Part shown: positions 1 to 9,387 of the stretch, one piece after another
Layout of the letters: each line of letters starts with the position of its first letter
Numbering within the stretch: position 1 is the first letter of the stretch
Origin: an uncultured Eubacteriales bacterium
GTDB lineage: Bacteria > Bacillota > Clostridia > Oscillospirales > Acutalibacteraceae
DNA length: 15,466 nucleotides
Direction of reading: 5' to 3'
Assembly: GCA_934718145.1 (NCBI GenBank)
Contig: CAKUZC010000012.1
Coordinates: forward strand, 1-15,466
Translations under genes and position numbers: made by a program
The notes under the pieces: generated by a model
Seen by the model: only the letters and a program-made list of their open reading frames with translations
The model's database searches: none
Told to the model about the DNA's origin: nothing

Positions 1-1
1 C

Positions 2-268
2 GAATTAAAAGGAATGGATAAAATAGTAGCTAAAGACAGTTGTGCTGTAAATCTGGGTGGTGGTGACTATTTGATGCTACCCAAAACTCCTGCTTTGTTT
101 AAGGATTACTTTTCTACTACAGAAAAATTTATACAAAGCTTAAAAAAAGCACATGTACCATCAAAACTAGAACCAGAAAATAGATGCAGCATAGAACAAT
201 ATTGTATAAACATGAATATAATGGATCATTATTATAAAATTAGAGATGCATTTTTATCTAGAAGATAG
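2..268 (+). CDS. C-terminal part of an unrecognised protein (5' end outside window)
   Basis: The reading frame is open from base 2 to a TAG stop at 266-268, giving about 88 residues. The first ATG (base 14) has GGA only one base upstream, too close to act as a ribosome binding site, so this is more likely the end of a longer gene than a complete small one. The peptide is soluble-looking and mixed in charge, with a short NLGGGDYLML stretch and a basic end (FLSRR). It has no membrane segment and no motif I can assign. It converges on gyrA and is followed at once by a hairpin with a T-run. Function unknown; that it is a real gene is fairly likely because of the terminator. Confidence 0.5.
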   Translation, partial: ELKGMDKIVAKDSCAVNLGGGDYLMLPKTPALFKDYFSTTEKFIQSLKKAHVPSKLEPENRCSIEQYCINMNIMDHYYKIRDAFLSRR

Positions 269-277
269 ATATATAAA

Positions 278-313
278 AACCGGCACTAATTAAAGTGTCG
301 GTTAAATTTTTTG
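278..313. terminator. Bidirectional intrinsic terminator between the partial gene and gyrA
   Basis: A nine-pair stem with one G-T wobble is formed by AACCGGCAC (278-286) and GTGTCGGTT (295-303) around an eight-base loop. On the plus strand it is followed by AAATTTTTT; on the minus strand the stem is followed by TTTATAT. It can therefore end both the plus-strand partial gene and minus-strand gyrA transcription. Confidence 0.85.
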
Positions 314-323
314 CCAAAAAGAT

Positions 324-2867
324 TTAATTTTCTTTCTCTGCATTTTCTTCATCTGAATTGAGATTCTCATCTAACTCTTCCGCGTTTTCGGAATTTACTT
401 CTGAATCTTCTCTCGGAACGCATGCTACTGCTACAACTTTGCTTCCATTTGTCATTTTCATGACTTTAACTCCTTTTGAAAGCCTAGAGCATTTCCTTAT
501 TGTATCTGCCTTAATTCGTATTATTATGCCGCTATCCGAAATTAAAATTATATCTTGATCTAAACTTACGCTATTGAGAGCTGCAACATCACCATATTTA
601 TCAGTATGATAGTTTATAACTCCCTGTCCTCCTCTTGACTGGATCCTATACTCAGATTGGTCAGAAAGTCGTCCATACCCGGATTCGGTAACAGTCAAAA
701 TAAGTTTTTCCGAATCGACTAATATCATTCCTACAACTTCATCATCTGCGTTAAGTTTTAACGCTCTTACTCCTCTTGCACTACGTCCAACTGCTCGAAC
801 ATCCATTTCGCTAAATCTTATTGACTTGCCTTTTTTAGTCGCAACTATTATGTCTTCAGAACCTCCGGTCATGCGCACCCAAGCGAGTTCATCTCCCTCA
901 TCAAGGTCAAGAGCAATTAACCCGCCTTTTCTTGCTGTGTCAAATGCTTTAAGATCTGTCCTTTTTATGACTCCGTGTTTTGTAACCATAATTAAGTATT
1001 TATTATCTTCAAATTCAGTCACTTTAATCATAGACGTAACTCTTTCATCTGTTGCAATGGGAAGCAAATTTGCTATATTCATACCCTTTGAAACTCTCGA
1101 GCCTTCATGAATTTCATAACATTTAAGTTTATATACTTTTCCAAAATTAGTGAAAAACAAAACATAATCATGACTGTTGATTACAAACAATTCATTTACG
1201 ACGTCTTCATCACGACGGGCAAGTCCGGAAACGCCTCTTCCTCCACGACGTTGAGTTTTATAACTATCTAAACTTTGACGTTTAATATAGCCATATCTTG
1301 TCATAGTCAAAACACATTCTTCTTTAGGTATCAAATCTTCGATGTCAACTTCACCACTGACATTTTCAATCACAGTTCTTCTTTCGTCGCCAAATTTATT
1401 TTTAATTTCATAAGCTTCCGACTTTAATATCTCACGTTTGCGATAATCGTTAGCCAAAATATCATTAAAGTCCGCTATTTTCTCAGCTAAAACTTTGAGT
1501 TCTTCTTCTATTTTGGTTCTTTCCAAACCGGTAAGCCTTCCGAGTGGCATTTGGACTATAGCTTGTGTTTGAATTTCATCGAGTTCGAAACGTTCAGTAA
1601 GTCTTTGTCTACCTTCTGATATCGACTTCGAGGAACGCAATATAGACACTACTTCATCTATAAAATCAAGCGCTATTTTGAGTCCTTCTAAAATATGAGC
1701 ACGTTCTTTGGCTTTTTTAAGGTCAAAAATCGTTCTTCTCGTAATTACTTCCAACTGGAACTTTATATACTCCTCCAAAACCTGCTTTAAAGTGAGTATT
1801 TTTGGTTCTCCGTTTACTATTGCAAGCATTATCACGCCGAAAGTAGTCTGAAGTTGAGTATAAGTGTAAAGCTTGTTAAGCACTATCTGAGCAGAAGCAT
1901 CCTTTTTAACATCTATTTCAATGTGCATCCCATTTCTGTCGGAATGGTCTTCTATTCTGGAAATGCCGTCAATTCTCTTATCCTTAACCATTTCCGCTAC
2001 ACTTTCAATTAAACGCGCTTTATTAACCTGATACGGCAGTTCAGTAATAATGATTTTATACCTTGAATTCTTATCCTCGACAATCTCTGCTTTTGCTCGA
2101 ACAGTTATCTTTCCTCTTCCGGTAGCATAAGCCGCTCTGATTCCGGAACGACCCATAATTATTCCTCCTGTTGGGAAATCCGGACCTTTAATGTACTCCA
2201 TAAGTTCAGAAAGTTCCGCCTCAGGATTGTCAATTAGATACGTCATGGCATTTATTACTTCATTCATATTGTGTGGAGGAATGTTCGTCGCCATACCTAC
2301 TGCTATACCCGTAGAGCCATTAACAAGAAGATTTGGAAATCTGCAAGGTAAAACAGTCGGTTCCTGAAGTCTATCATCGTAGTTGGGGACGAAATCAACT
2401 GTATCTTTATCGATATCAGTCAACATTTTAGTGGAAATTTTACTCATTCGAGACTCAGTATATCTGTAAGCTGCCGGAGGATCGCCGTCAATAGAACCAA
2501 AGTTTCCATGGCCATCAACAAGCATATACCTCATAGAGAAATCCTGAGCAAGCCTTACCAGTGCATCGTAAACGGAACTATCACCATGAGGATGGTATCT
2601 TCCAAGCACTGAACCTACGGTATTTGCACATTTTCTGTAAGCTTTATCGGGTCCGAGATTATCTTCAAACATTGTGTAGAGAATTCTTCTGTGAACAGGT
2701 TTAAGTCCATCTCTTACATCCGGCAAAGCTCTGGCTACTATTACCGACATCGAATACGCCAAAAATGATTTTTTCATTTCTTTTTCTATATCAACTTCTA
2801 TGACTTTATGGTCTGAATTTTCCGTTAAATTTTGTTCCAACGTGTTTATTCCGTCTTGGTTATCCAT
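324..2867 (-). CDS. gyrA: DNA gyrase subunit A
   Basis: GyrA is the breakage-reunion subunit of the A2B2 gyrase, which introduces negative supercoils into DNA using ATP. The 847 residues match the usual GyrA length. The N-terminal winged-helix/tower region carries the catalytic tyrosine in [10 protein letters not shown] (Tyr136). The quinolone-determining segment [10 protein letters not shown] has Ser97 and Asp101, the residues usual in drug-sensitive enzymes (E. coli Ser83 and Asp87). The GyrA box QRRGGRG lies near residues 539-545 and opens the C-terminal beta-pinwheel; this box favours gyrase over the topoisomerase IV subunit ParC. The last 30 residues are a strongly acidic tail. The ATG is preceded by AGAGGGG with six bases of spacing. 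It lies 68 bases after the YcxB-like gene, probably in the same transcript, and ends at a terminator. Confidence 0.98.
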   Translation of the reverse strand: MDNQDGINTLEQNLTENSDHKVIEVDIEKEMKKSFLAYSMSVIVARALPDVRDGLKPVHRRILYTMFEDNLGPDKAYRKCANTVGSVLGRYHPHGDSSVYDALVRLAQDFSMRYMLVDGHGNFGSIDGDPPAAYRYTESRMSKISTKMLTDIDKDTVDFVPNYDDRLQEPTVLPCRFPNLLVNGSTGIAVGMATNIPPHNMNEVINAMTYLIDNPEAELSELMEYIKGPDFPTGGIIMGRSGIRAAYATGRGKITVRAKAEIVEDKNSRYKIIITELPYQVNKARLIESVAEMVKDKRIDGISRIEDHSDRNGMHIEIDVKKDASAQIVLNKLYTYTQLQTTFGVIMLAIVNGEPKILTLKQVLEEYIKFQLEVITRRTIFDLKKAKERAHILEGLKIALDFIDEVVSILRSSKSISEGRQRLTERFELDEIQTQAIVQMPLGRLTGLERTKIEEELKVLAEKIADFNDILANDYRKREILKSEAYEIKNKFGDERRTVIENVSGEVDIEDLIPKEECVLTMTRYGYIKRQSLDSYKTQRRGGRGVSGLARRDEDVVNELFVINSHDYVLFFTNFGKVYKLKCYEIHEGSRVSKGMNIANLLPIATDERVTSMIKVTEFEDNKYLIMVTKHGVIKRTDLKAFDTARKGGLIALDLDEGDELAWVRMTGGSEDIIVATKKGKSIRFSEMDVRAVGRSARGVRALKLNADDEVVGMILVDSEKLILTVTESGYGRLSDQSEYRIQSRGGQGVINYHTDKYGDVAALNSVSLDQDIILISDSGIIIRIKADTIRKCSRLSKGVKVMKMTNGSKVVAVACVPREDSEVNSENAEELDENLNSDEENAEKEN

Positions 2868-2935
2868 TCAATACCCCTCTAATTAATATATTAGACTACT
2901 TTTAATATGCAATCTCATAAAACTCATTTAAAATT

Positions 2936-3832
2936 TTAATCTTTGTACCTTAATCTCGTTCCGGCAAAAATCATTGCCTGAAGGTCAGCTTTAAACTCCG
3001 GTTCCACTGCGCGCATAGGGATAATAAGTGCCAATTCTCCGCAAGAAAATATTTCTATCATGTTTTTGAGTTCTTCACTTTCACATGAACCATCAAGCAT
3101 AATTTCTTTCTTTCCGCCTCTTGAAATGACGTCTATCTTATCAGGAAACACTTCCACCCAAAATTCTTGATTTTTTAAAACATTCCCGATAAGTTTACGT
3201 ATTCCCACATACGGAATGACCCATATTAACAAAAGCGAAAGTAAAGGGAATAGTGATAAAAGCATATAATACCCATTTCCGGAGATAAGTCCGAGAAGTA
3301 TCATTAAAACAAAAACTATGCTTTGAATTATAGTGTGTTTTTTTTGAGCTTTTTTATTTTTTTCATATCCATCACTGTTCTGAACAAATTCTCGTACTTC
3401 TTCCGGTTTCAGACTGTATTTTATTTTAATTCCGGTATTTTCGTCTTCATACTCTTCAGATTCATCATCGACAACTATTTCCGCTTCCGAACCGTCCCAT
3501 TCTTTTTCTTGTGAAACTTCATCAGTGTCTTCAAAATTTTCCGAAGCATCATCAGGACACTCTTGTTCGCATGAATCAACTTCAGTCTCGTCATTTTCGC
3601 AATCTTCCGAAATTTGTTTTGAAAAATCTTCATCAGCAGTCGTATTATCGCAATTTAAAATTTTTGATTCAGGTTCAACTCGAAAAAACTCCGAGTTATT
3701 ACGCTTTCGAACGTCATCTCCGTCAGAATTTGCCTCCAAAGATTCATCAGAACCGTTTTCAACGGGAACGTCCTTGATAGTTTTCGATGTTTTTCCGACA
3801 TCGGCAGGGGGATATGAATCTTTACCTTTCAT
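2936..3832 (-). CDS. Membrane protein with long acidic N-terminus, YcxB-like C-terminal domain
   Basis: The 298-residue product has three parts. Residues 1 to about 133 are low complexity, rich in Asp, Glu and Ser, and probably disordered and cytoplasmic. Residues about 167-184 and 187-208 form two hydrophobic helices with a short turn (SGNGYY), preceded by a basic stretch (KNKKAQKKH). Residues 222-298 read like the YcxB-like domain: FPDKIDVIS, a central variable part, then LALIIPMRA and a final helix. The family's function is unknown. The start ATG has AAGGAG five bases upstream and a good promoter about 60 bases further up. It sits between gyrB and gyrA, where most relatives have nothing or another gene; no role in supercoiling is implied. 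The YcxB assignment is by eye and moderate. Confidence 0.75.
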   Translation of the reverse strand: MKGKDSYPPADVGKTSKTIKDVPVENGSDESLEANSDGDDVRKRNNSEFFRVEPESKILNCDNTTADEDFSKQISEDCENDETEVDSCEQECPDDASENFEDTDEVSQEKEWDGSEAEIVVDDESEEYEDENTGIKIKYSLKPEEVREFVQNSDGYEKNKKAQKKHTIIQSIVFVLMILLGLISGNGYYMLLSLFPLLSLLLIWVIPYVGIRKLIGNVLKNQEFWVEVFPDKIDVISRGGKKEIMLDGSCESEELKNMIEIFSCGELALIIPMRAVEPEFKADLQAMIFAGTRLRYKD

Positions 3833-3890
3833 TTTTACTCCTTAAATTATAAAATATTTCAAATTTTAGTTTAAAACTTGATTTATACAA

Positions 3891-3919
3891 ATTATATATG
3901 TTTGGTAACAAATATTCAA
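3891..3919 (-). promoter_or_regulatory. Sigma-A-type promoter for the YcxB-like gene (and probably gyrA)
   Basis: On the minus strand, TTGAAT (plus coordinates 3914-3919) is followed after exactly 17 bases by a perfect TATAAT (3891-3896). It lies about 60 bases upstream of the ATG at 3832, in the 208-base gap after gyrB. The rest of that gap is AT-rich; a small inverted repeat TTGAA-ATA-TTCAA further upstream could be an operator, but I cannot support it. Confidence 0.7.
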
Positions 3920-4040
3920 CAATTTGTTTAAAATATATTGAAATATTCAAATACTCATTTCCGGTATAAAATTCTTTAACGTACAGCATTTGATAAGTCT
4001 CAAGATTAAAATAAGCTTTAATTACCTAAAAATCACGAAA

Positions 4041-6002
<1,962 letters not shown>

Positions 6003-6008
6003 TTATTT

Positions 6009-6398
6009 TTAATTGCTGTAAATTTCTGTATCAGTATCCTGACCGGATTCTTTTTTAGTGCTGTTAAACACATCGTCCTCTGTCTCAGACTTGCTTCTCA
6101 TACGAAAAAGTCTAACCATAAACGGCATAAGAGAATAAGCTCCCATAAATACAAGTGTGATAAACAGAATCCCCGCCAGGCAAAAACCGCCTCCGATAAA
6201 AATAGATGCCAAAAAAATAATAACAGCGATTATTTCAGATAATCCCAAAATTTTAAATGCTCTGGAATCTACATCTACTTCGCAATTTTTTCGACAGCTT
6301 TTGCATGTATAAATTCTTTTATTCTTACACAAAAAAGCTTCCACATACCAAATTTTTTCACCGCAATAAGGGCATTGTGATAACTCAAAATTTCCTAT
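6009..6398 (-). CDS. Zinc-ribbon membrane protein, probable ATA start
   Basis: Small protein with an N-terminal zinc ribbon (CPYC at 9-12 and CKSC at 32-35, counted from the proposed start), two hydrophobic helices at about 52-68 and 70-96, and a hydrophilic acidic tail. Function unknown; small zinc-ribbon membrane proteins of this shape are common in Clostridia. A start at the in-frame GTG (6342-6344) would remove the first CxxC pair and has no usable ribosome binding site. The frame remains open upstream to a TGA, and the only plausible initiator before CPYC is ATA at 6396-6398. That ATA is preceded by GAGGTGA at suitable spacing and overlaps the remB stop as ATAG, the geometry of translational coupling. 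The product would then be 129 residues rather than 111. The gene is real with fair confidence; the start codon is inference. Confidence 0.65.
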   Translation of the reverse strand: MGNFELSQCPYCGEKIWYVEAFLCKNKRIYTCKSCRKNCEVDVDSRAFKILGLSEIIAVIIFLASIFIGGGFCLAGILFITLVFMGAYSLMPFMVRLFRMRSKSETEDDVFNSTKKESGQDTDTEIYSN

Positions 6399-6667
6399 TT
6401 GAACTCACCTCTCTGTTTTACACCACGTCTTTTCAAAATCGTGGAAGGTAGTAACTGACTTAAATAAATTTTATCGTCTTTGCCGTCTTTCAAAACTATA
6501 AATGACTTGGGTAAGTTTTCAGTAGTATTTACTATTTTACCTCTTTTCTGCATGTTTGACAAATAAATTCTGTTAGATTTAAAAACAGTAACTTTGTCAA
6601 GATCAAACACTCCAATTATATCCTCGTCGAAAACAATTGTATCAGAGCCTATATTTAAATATTTCAA
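6395..6667 (-). CDS. remB: Extracellular matrix regulator RemB (DUF370 family)
   Basis: The product begins MKYLNIGSD and continues with DEDIIGVFDLD, NRIYLSNMQKRGK and ENLPKSFIV, the conserved pattern of the RemB/YaaB family that sits between recF and gyrB in Bacillus. In Bacillus subtilis remB affects matrix gene expression; the related RemA binds DNA. The role in this organism is not known. Two starts are possible. GTG at 6674-6676 has no ribosome binding site. TTG at 6665-6667 is preceded by GGTGAG and gives the family's usual N-terminus, so I prefer it (90 residues). It follows recF by only a few bases and its stop overlaps the start of the zinc-ribbon gene. Confidence 0.85.
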   Translation of the reverse strand: MKYLNIGSDTIVFDEDIIGVFDLDKVTVFKSNRIYLSNMQKRGKIVNTTENLPKSFIVLKDGKDDKIYLSQLLPSTILKRRGVKQRGEFK

Positions 6668-6679
6668 ATTACTCACCGA

Positions 6680-7795
6680 CTAAATACGATTTACTTCCCG
6701 AACAAATCCATTATTCACTTCAAAAAGTTTACCGTTTTTGAATTTTTTGTACATATCTGAATTACAATCTGTTATAAAAACTTGATTACCTGTTATTTTA
6801 CTTATCAAATAATTTCTTCTGAATTCATCAAGTTCACTCATGACATCATCGAGCAAAATTACAGGAGAATCGTTCAAAGATTTCTTTAAAACACCGGCTT
6901 CGGCAAGTTTTAAACACAGTGCTGCCGAACGCTGTTGGCCTTGAGAACCAAATAGACGAACTTTTTTCTCGTCAATAAACATTTCTAGTTCGTCTTTATG
7001 AGGTCCGAAAGAGGTACATCCGGACTTTATATCCGAATTTTTTGATTTTTCCAATTTAAGCATTATTTCGTTTTTTATCAATTCGAAATCACTTTCACAA
7101 GAAATATTTTTTGAAAAACTCGACACATAATTGATATCCATAACTTCGGAATTATCAGAAATTTCTGAATAAATTCTCAATGATTCTTTTTTTAGAAGTT
7201 CAAGATATTTCAGCCTTTCACGAATTAAAATTGCACCTACGTGTGAAAGTTTTTCATCAAGGATTTCCAAAAAGCCATGTGTTGAATCTAAAGAAAAATT
7301 CTTGAGCAAAGCATTCCTCTGTCTCAGTATTTTATTATAACTCGAGATATGGGAAATATATGTCGGTTTTAGCTGACATATAGCGGCATCTATAAATTTT
7401 CTTCTTTTTTCCGGTCCTCCCGATACAAGTGAAAGTTGAAGGGGAGAAAAAAGAACCACTCTGAATTTACCTATAATTTTTGTAGGATAAGTCTGAGCTA
7501 TATCGTTGAGGAAAACTTTTCTTTTACCATTGCCAAAAAACACCGATATGTTTTGTTTTCTGTTTTCAATAAAAAATTTACCCTCTAGTTTTGCAAAATC
7601 TTCGTTAAAACTTACAAGTTCCGAATCTTTTGTACCTCTGAATGAACGAGCACCGGTAAACATCCATATTGACTCTATGAAATTTGTTTTACCTTGTGCA
7701 TTTCTTCCATATATGAAATTAACTTCCGGCCCCGGATTTACAGATGTTTTTTTTAAATTTCTGTATCCTGAAATATTTATCTCAAATGCTCTCAC
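6680..7795 (-). CDS. recF: DNA replication and repair protein RecF
   Basis: RecF is an SMC-like ATPase that, with RecO and RecR, helps load RecA at single-strand gaps with a double-strand junction. The 371 residues fit the family. The Walker A motif is GRNAQGKT (30-37), the ABC-type signature is in FGSQGQQRS near 282-290, and the Walker B with D-loop is VILLDDVMSELD near 309-320. N-terminal FEINISGYRNL is the standard RecF opening. The start is GTG at 7793-7795; its GTGA overlaps the yaaA stop TGA by three bases, so the two are translationally coupled. It belongs to the dnaN-yaaA-recF-remB string. Confidence 0.97.
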   Translation of the reverse strand: MRAFEINISGYRNLKKTSVNPGPEVNFIYGRNAQGKTNFIESIWMFTGARSFRGTKDSELVSFNEDFAKLEGKFFIENRKQNISVFFGNGKRKVFLNDIAQTYPTKIIGKFRVVLFSPLQLSLVSGGPEKRRKFIDAAICQLKPTYISHISSYNKILRQRNALLKNFSLDSTHGFLEILDEKLSHVGAILIRERLKYLELLKKESLRIYSEISDNSEVMDINYVSSFSKNISCESDFELIKNEIMLKLEKSKNSDIKSGCTSFGPHKDELEMFIDEKKVRLFGSQGQQRSAALCLKLAEAGVLKKSLNDSPVILLDDVMSELDEFRRNYLISKITGNQVFITDCNSDMYKKFKNGKLFEVNNGFVREVNRI

Positions 7796-8004
7796 TCAGA
7801 TACCACTCTGTATTTTCTTTCACAAATCTCGACGGTTTGTCCCGGTATAAGTTTTTTACCACGTTCCAAACATATGTTTCCGTCTACAATAACTTTTTGC
7901 GAATTTATGAGATTTTTGGCATCTCCTCCGCTCTCTGCTTCGCCTATGAGTTTGAGAAAAGAACCTAACTTAATTTCTTGGGTAGTTATTATAATATCTT
8001 TCAT
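7792..8004 (-). CDS. yaaA: S4-domain RNA-binding protein YaaA
   Basis: Small single-domain S4 protein of the YaaA family, found between dnaN and recF throughout Firmicutes. Motifs are IKLGSFLKLIGEAESGGDAK, then VIVDGNICLERGKKL, the alpha-L RNA-binding fold, and a terminal strand VEICERKYRVV. It is thought to bind structured RNA, possibly rRNA during ribosome assembly. Two in-frame starts exist. ATG at 8014-8016 overlaps the dnaN stop by one base and has no ribosome binding site. ATG at 8002-8004 has GGAG about six bases upstream and gives 70 residues, so I chose it. The start of recF overlaps its stop codon. Confidence 0.9.
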   Translation of the reverse strand: MKDIIITTQEIKLGSFLKLIGEAESGGDAKNLINSQKVIVDGNICLERGKKLIPGQTVEICERKYRVVSE

Positions 8005-8015
8005 AAATTTCTCCA

Positions 8016-9122
8016 TTATTCTGATTTTATTCTTACAGGCAACACCAAAAACAAGAAAGAATTTCCCTCTTTTGGCATAATTTTTATTGGGCTTAAAGGA
8101 CCGTTTAATTGAATAATTATCTCATCGCAATCCGTATTTTTAAGAGCGTCTGTCATGTATTTGTTGTTAAAAGCAATTTCAAGTTCTGTTTTTATATCGC
8201 TTTTTGCGAGCAATTGGTCACTTGCTTTTCCGACAGTGGTGTTACACGAGAGATGAATTTTATCGGGTAAAAACAAGCATTTTACAGGGCTTTTAAGGCG
8301 ATCTGTAATTAAGAGTGATACTCTTTCAATACTGTCAATGAAATCCTGTGTACCGACATGTACTGTGTACTGTGTTTTCACCGGAACAGTAGATTTATAG
8401 TCTAAAAATTCTCCATTTAAAAGACGTGAAACAACTGAATAATCTCCTACGTAAAAGATGATATGCTGCATACCTGCTGCTATCCTCAAATTCTCTTCTG
8501 AATCAGGTAAAAGCCTCAAAACTTCTCGAAGAGTCTTTCCGGGAACAACAAAACTGAGTTCCAGTTCCTCTTTTATTGGTTCTCTCCTTATTGCCAGACG
8601 ATATCCGTCAACCGATGCAAGAGTAACTACATGATCTTTTATTTCAAATAAGGTTCCGGTATGAACAGGTTTTGAATCGTTTTCTGAAACTGCAAAAATT
8701 GTTTGTCTTATCATACTTTTTATTGTTGAAACAGGTAACTCAAGAAAATCGGAATTATCAACAGTAGGTAAACTAGGAAATTCATTTGCGTCTAAGCCTA
8801 TTAATTCAAAATGACTGGAACCACTTATAATTTCTGCATTTAGAGTGTCACTTATGCGAACTTCTAACGATTCATTCGGAAGTTTACGAACAATCTCAGT
8901 AAAAAGATGCGCATTGAGAACAATGCGTCCTTCTTCAATTACATCTGAAGGTATGGTGGTAGTAATACCGAGTTCTAAGTTATATCCACATATTTCCAGT
9001 TTGTTGTTTGAAGCACATAGTAAGACTCCTTCAAGCGCAGCCAGATTAGATTTTGACGGAACTGCTTTCTGAACATTTGAGAGTGCTTCTGCTAATTTAT
9101 TTTTTCCACATTTAAATATCAT
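8016..9122 (-). CDS. dnaN: DNA polymerase III sliding clamp, beta subunit
   Basis: DnaN dimerises into a ring around DNA, tethers the replicative polymerase and serves as a docking site for repair and regulatory factors. The 368 residues match the three-domain clamp. Recognisable segments include LEGVLLCASNN and ILNAH-like LNAHLFTEIVRKLP in domain 1, TIFAVSENDSKPVHTG and VASVDGYRLA in domain 2, and the C-terminal ending FLVLPVRI, which corresponds to the conserved PMR/LPVR tail. The ATG is preceded by AAGGTG. The gene starts next to the AT-rich side of the origin and its stop touches yaaA. An intergenic promoter is expected upstream, but I see only a weak candidate (TTACTA, 17 bases, TATACT). 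Confidence 0.97.
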   Translation of the reverse strand: MIFKCGKNKLAEALSNVQKAVPSKSNLAALEGVLLCASNNKLEICGYNLELGITTTIPSDVIEEGRIVLNAHLFTEIVRKLPNESLEVRISDTLNAEIISGSSHFELIGLDANEFPSLPTVDNSDFLELPVSTIKSMIRQTIFAVSENDSKPVHTGTLFEIKDHVVTLASVDGYRLAIRREPIKEELELSFVVPGKTLREVLRLLPDSEENLRIAAGMQHIIFYVGDYSVVSRLLNGEFLDYKSTVPVKTQYTVHVGTQDFIDSIERVSLLITDRLKSPVKCLFLPDKIHLSCNTTVGKASDQLLAKSDIKTELEIAFNNKYMTDALKNTDCDEIIIQLNGPLSPIKIMPKEGNSFLFLVLPVRIKSE

Positions 9123-9154
9123 ATATACACCTTTCTAAATCAAAAATTGTGTTA

Positions 9155-9201
9155 GTGAGTATAGTATAGTATTAATATTATAGTAATAGTAGTAGGGGCT
9201 G
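9155..9201 (-). promoter_or_regulatory. Putative DnaA-trio and unwinding element
   Basis: On the plus strand bases 9181-9195 read TAG TAA TAG TAG TAG, flanked by GGGG. Read on the minus strand from the nearest 9-mer box (9208-9216), the order is box, GC-rich spacer, trio run, AT-rich DNA. This is the order of the bacterial basal unwinding system described in Bacillus subtilis, where DnaA loads onto one strand through 3'-GAT/AAT-5' trios. The adjacent 9155-9180 is AT-rich with repeated TATAG and would be the first DNA to melt. Confidence 0.7.
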
Positions 9202-9207
9202 TTAATT

Positions 9208-9364
9208 TGTTGAAAAGTCGTTGAAACGCAGATGATAACTGGGGTTAAGAGCATTTTTCCATTGTTGATTGTTTGTTTAAAGATTGTTGAAAATTTTGGA
9301 CTAAAATCCACTTTCAACAATTCTGTGGAAAACTCTATGTTGAAAGTTGAAAAGTTGTTGAAAA
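9208..9364. repeat. Cluster of DnaA-box-like 9-mers (core TGTTGAAAA)
   Basis: Exact TGTTGAAAA occurs at 9208-9216, 9285-9293 and 9356-9364. TGTTGAAAG occurs at 9338-9346 and, inverted, at 9311-9319. One-off forms are AGTTGAAAA (9345-9353), and CGTTGAAAC (9219-9227) with two changes. TGTGGAAAA (9324-9332), one base away from the classical TGTGGATAA box, sits among them. The spacing is irregular, as in DnaA-box clusters. That these are DnaA sites is inference from position. Confidence 0.65.
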
Positions 9365-9387
9365 CTTTTTGACTAAAAAAAATACTG

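Larger units (their letters stand above)
9123..9387. other. oriC: Replication origin (oriC), dnaA-dnaN intergenic part
   Basis: This 265-base gap lies between dnaA and dnaN, the position of the unwinding site in Bacillus. Read from dnaA towards dnaN it contains a cluster of related 9-mers (9208-9364), a G-rich spacer GGGGCTG (9195-9201), a trinucleotide run (9181-9195) and an AT-rich stretch (9155-9180). No protein-coding frame in it looks real. The assignment rests on gene context and this ordered set of elements; direct evidence of initiation is not available from sequence. Confidence 0.85.

Noticed and set aside
324..2867. Possibility that this gene is parC (topoisomerase IV) or carries quinolone-resistance changes
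   Set aside because: The QRRGGRG GyrA box and the gyrB/origin context indicate gyrA, and Ser97 and Asp101 are the usual sensitive-type residues.
3911..3952. Repeated AATATTCAA and the TTGAA-ATA-TTCAA inverted repeat upstream of the YcxB-like gene, as an operator or extra origin boxes
   Set aside because: The motifs are short and very AT-rich, and they do not extend to the TGTTGAAAA pattern; chance occurrence is likely.
9135..9320. Minus-strand 61-codon open frame inside the dnaA-dnaN gap
   Set aside because: It covers the trio and most of the box-like repeats, has no ribosome binding site and encodes Tyr/Asn-rich low-complexity sequence; it is a by-product of AT-rich origin DNA.
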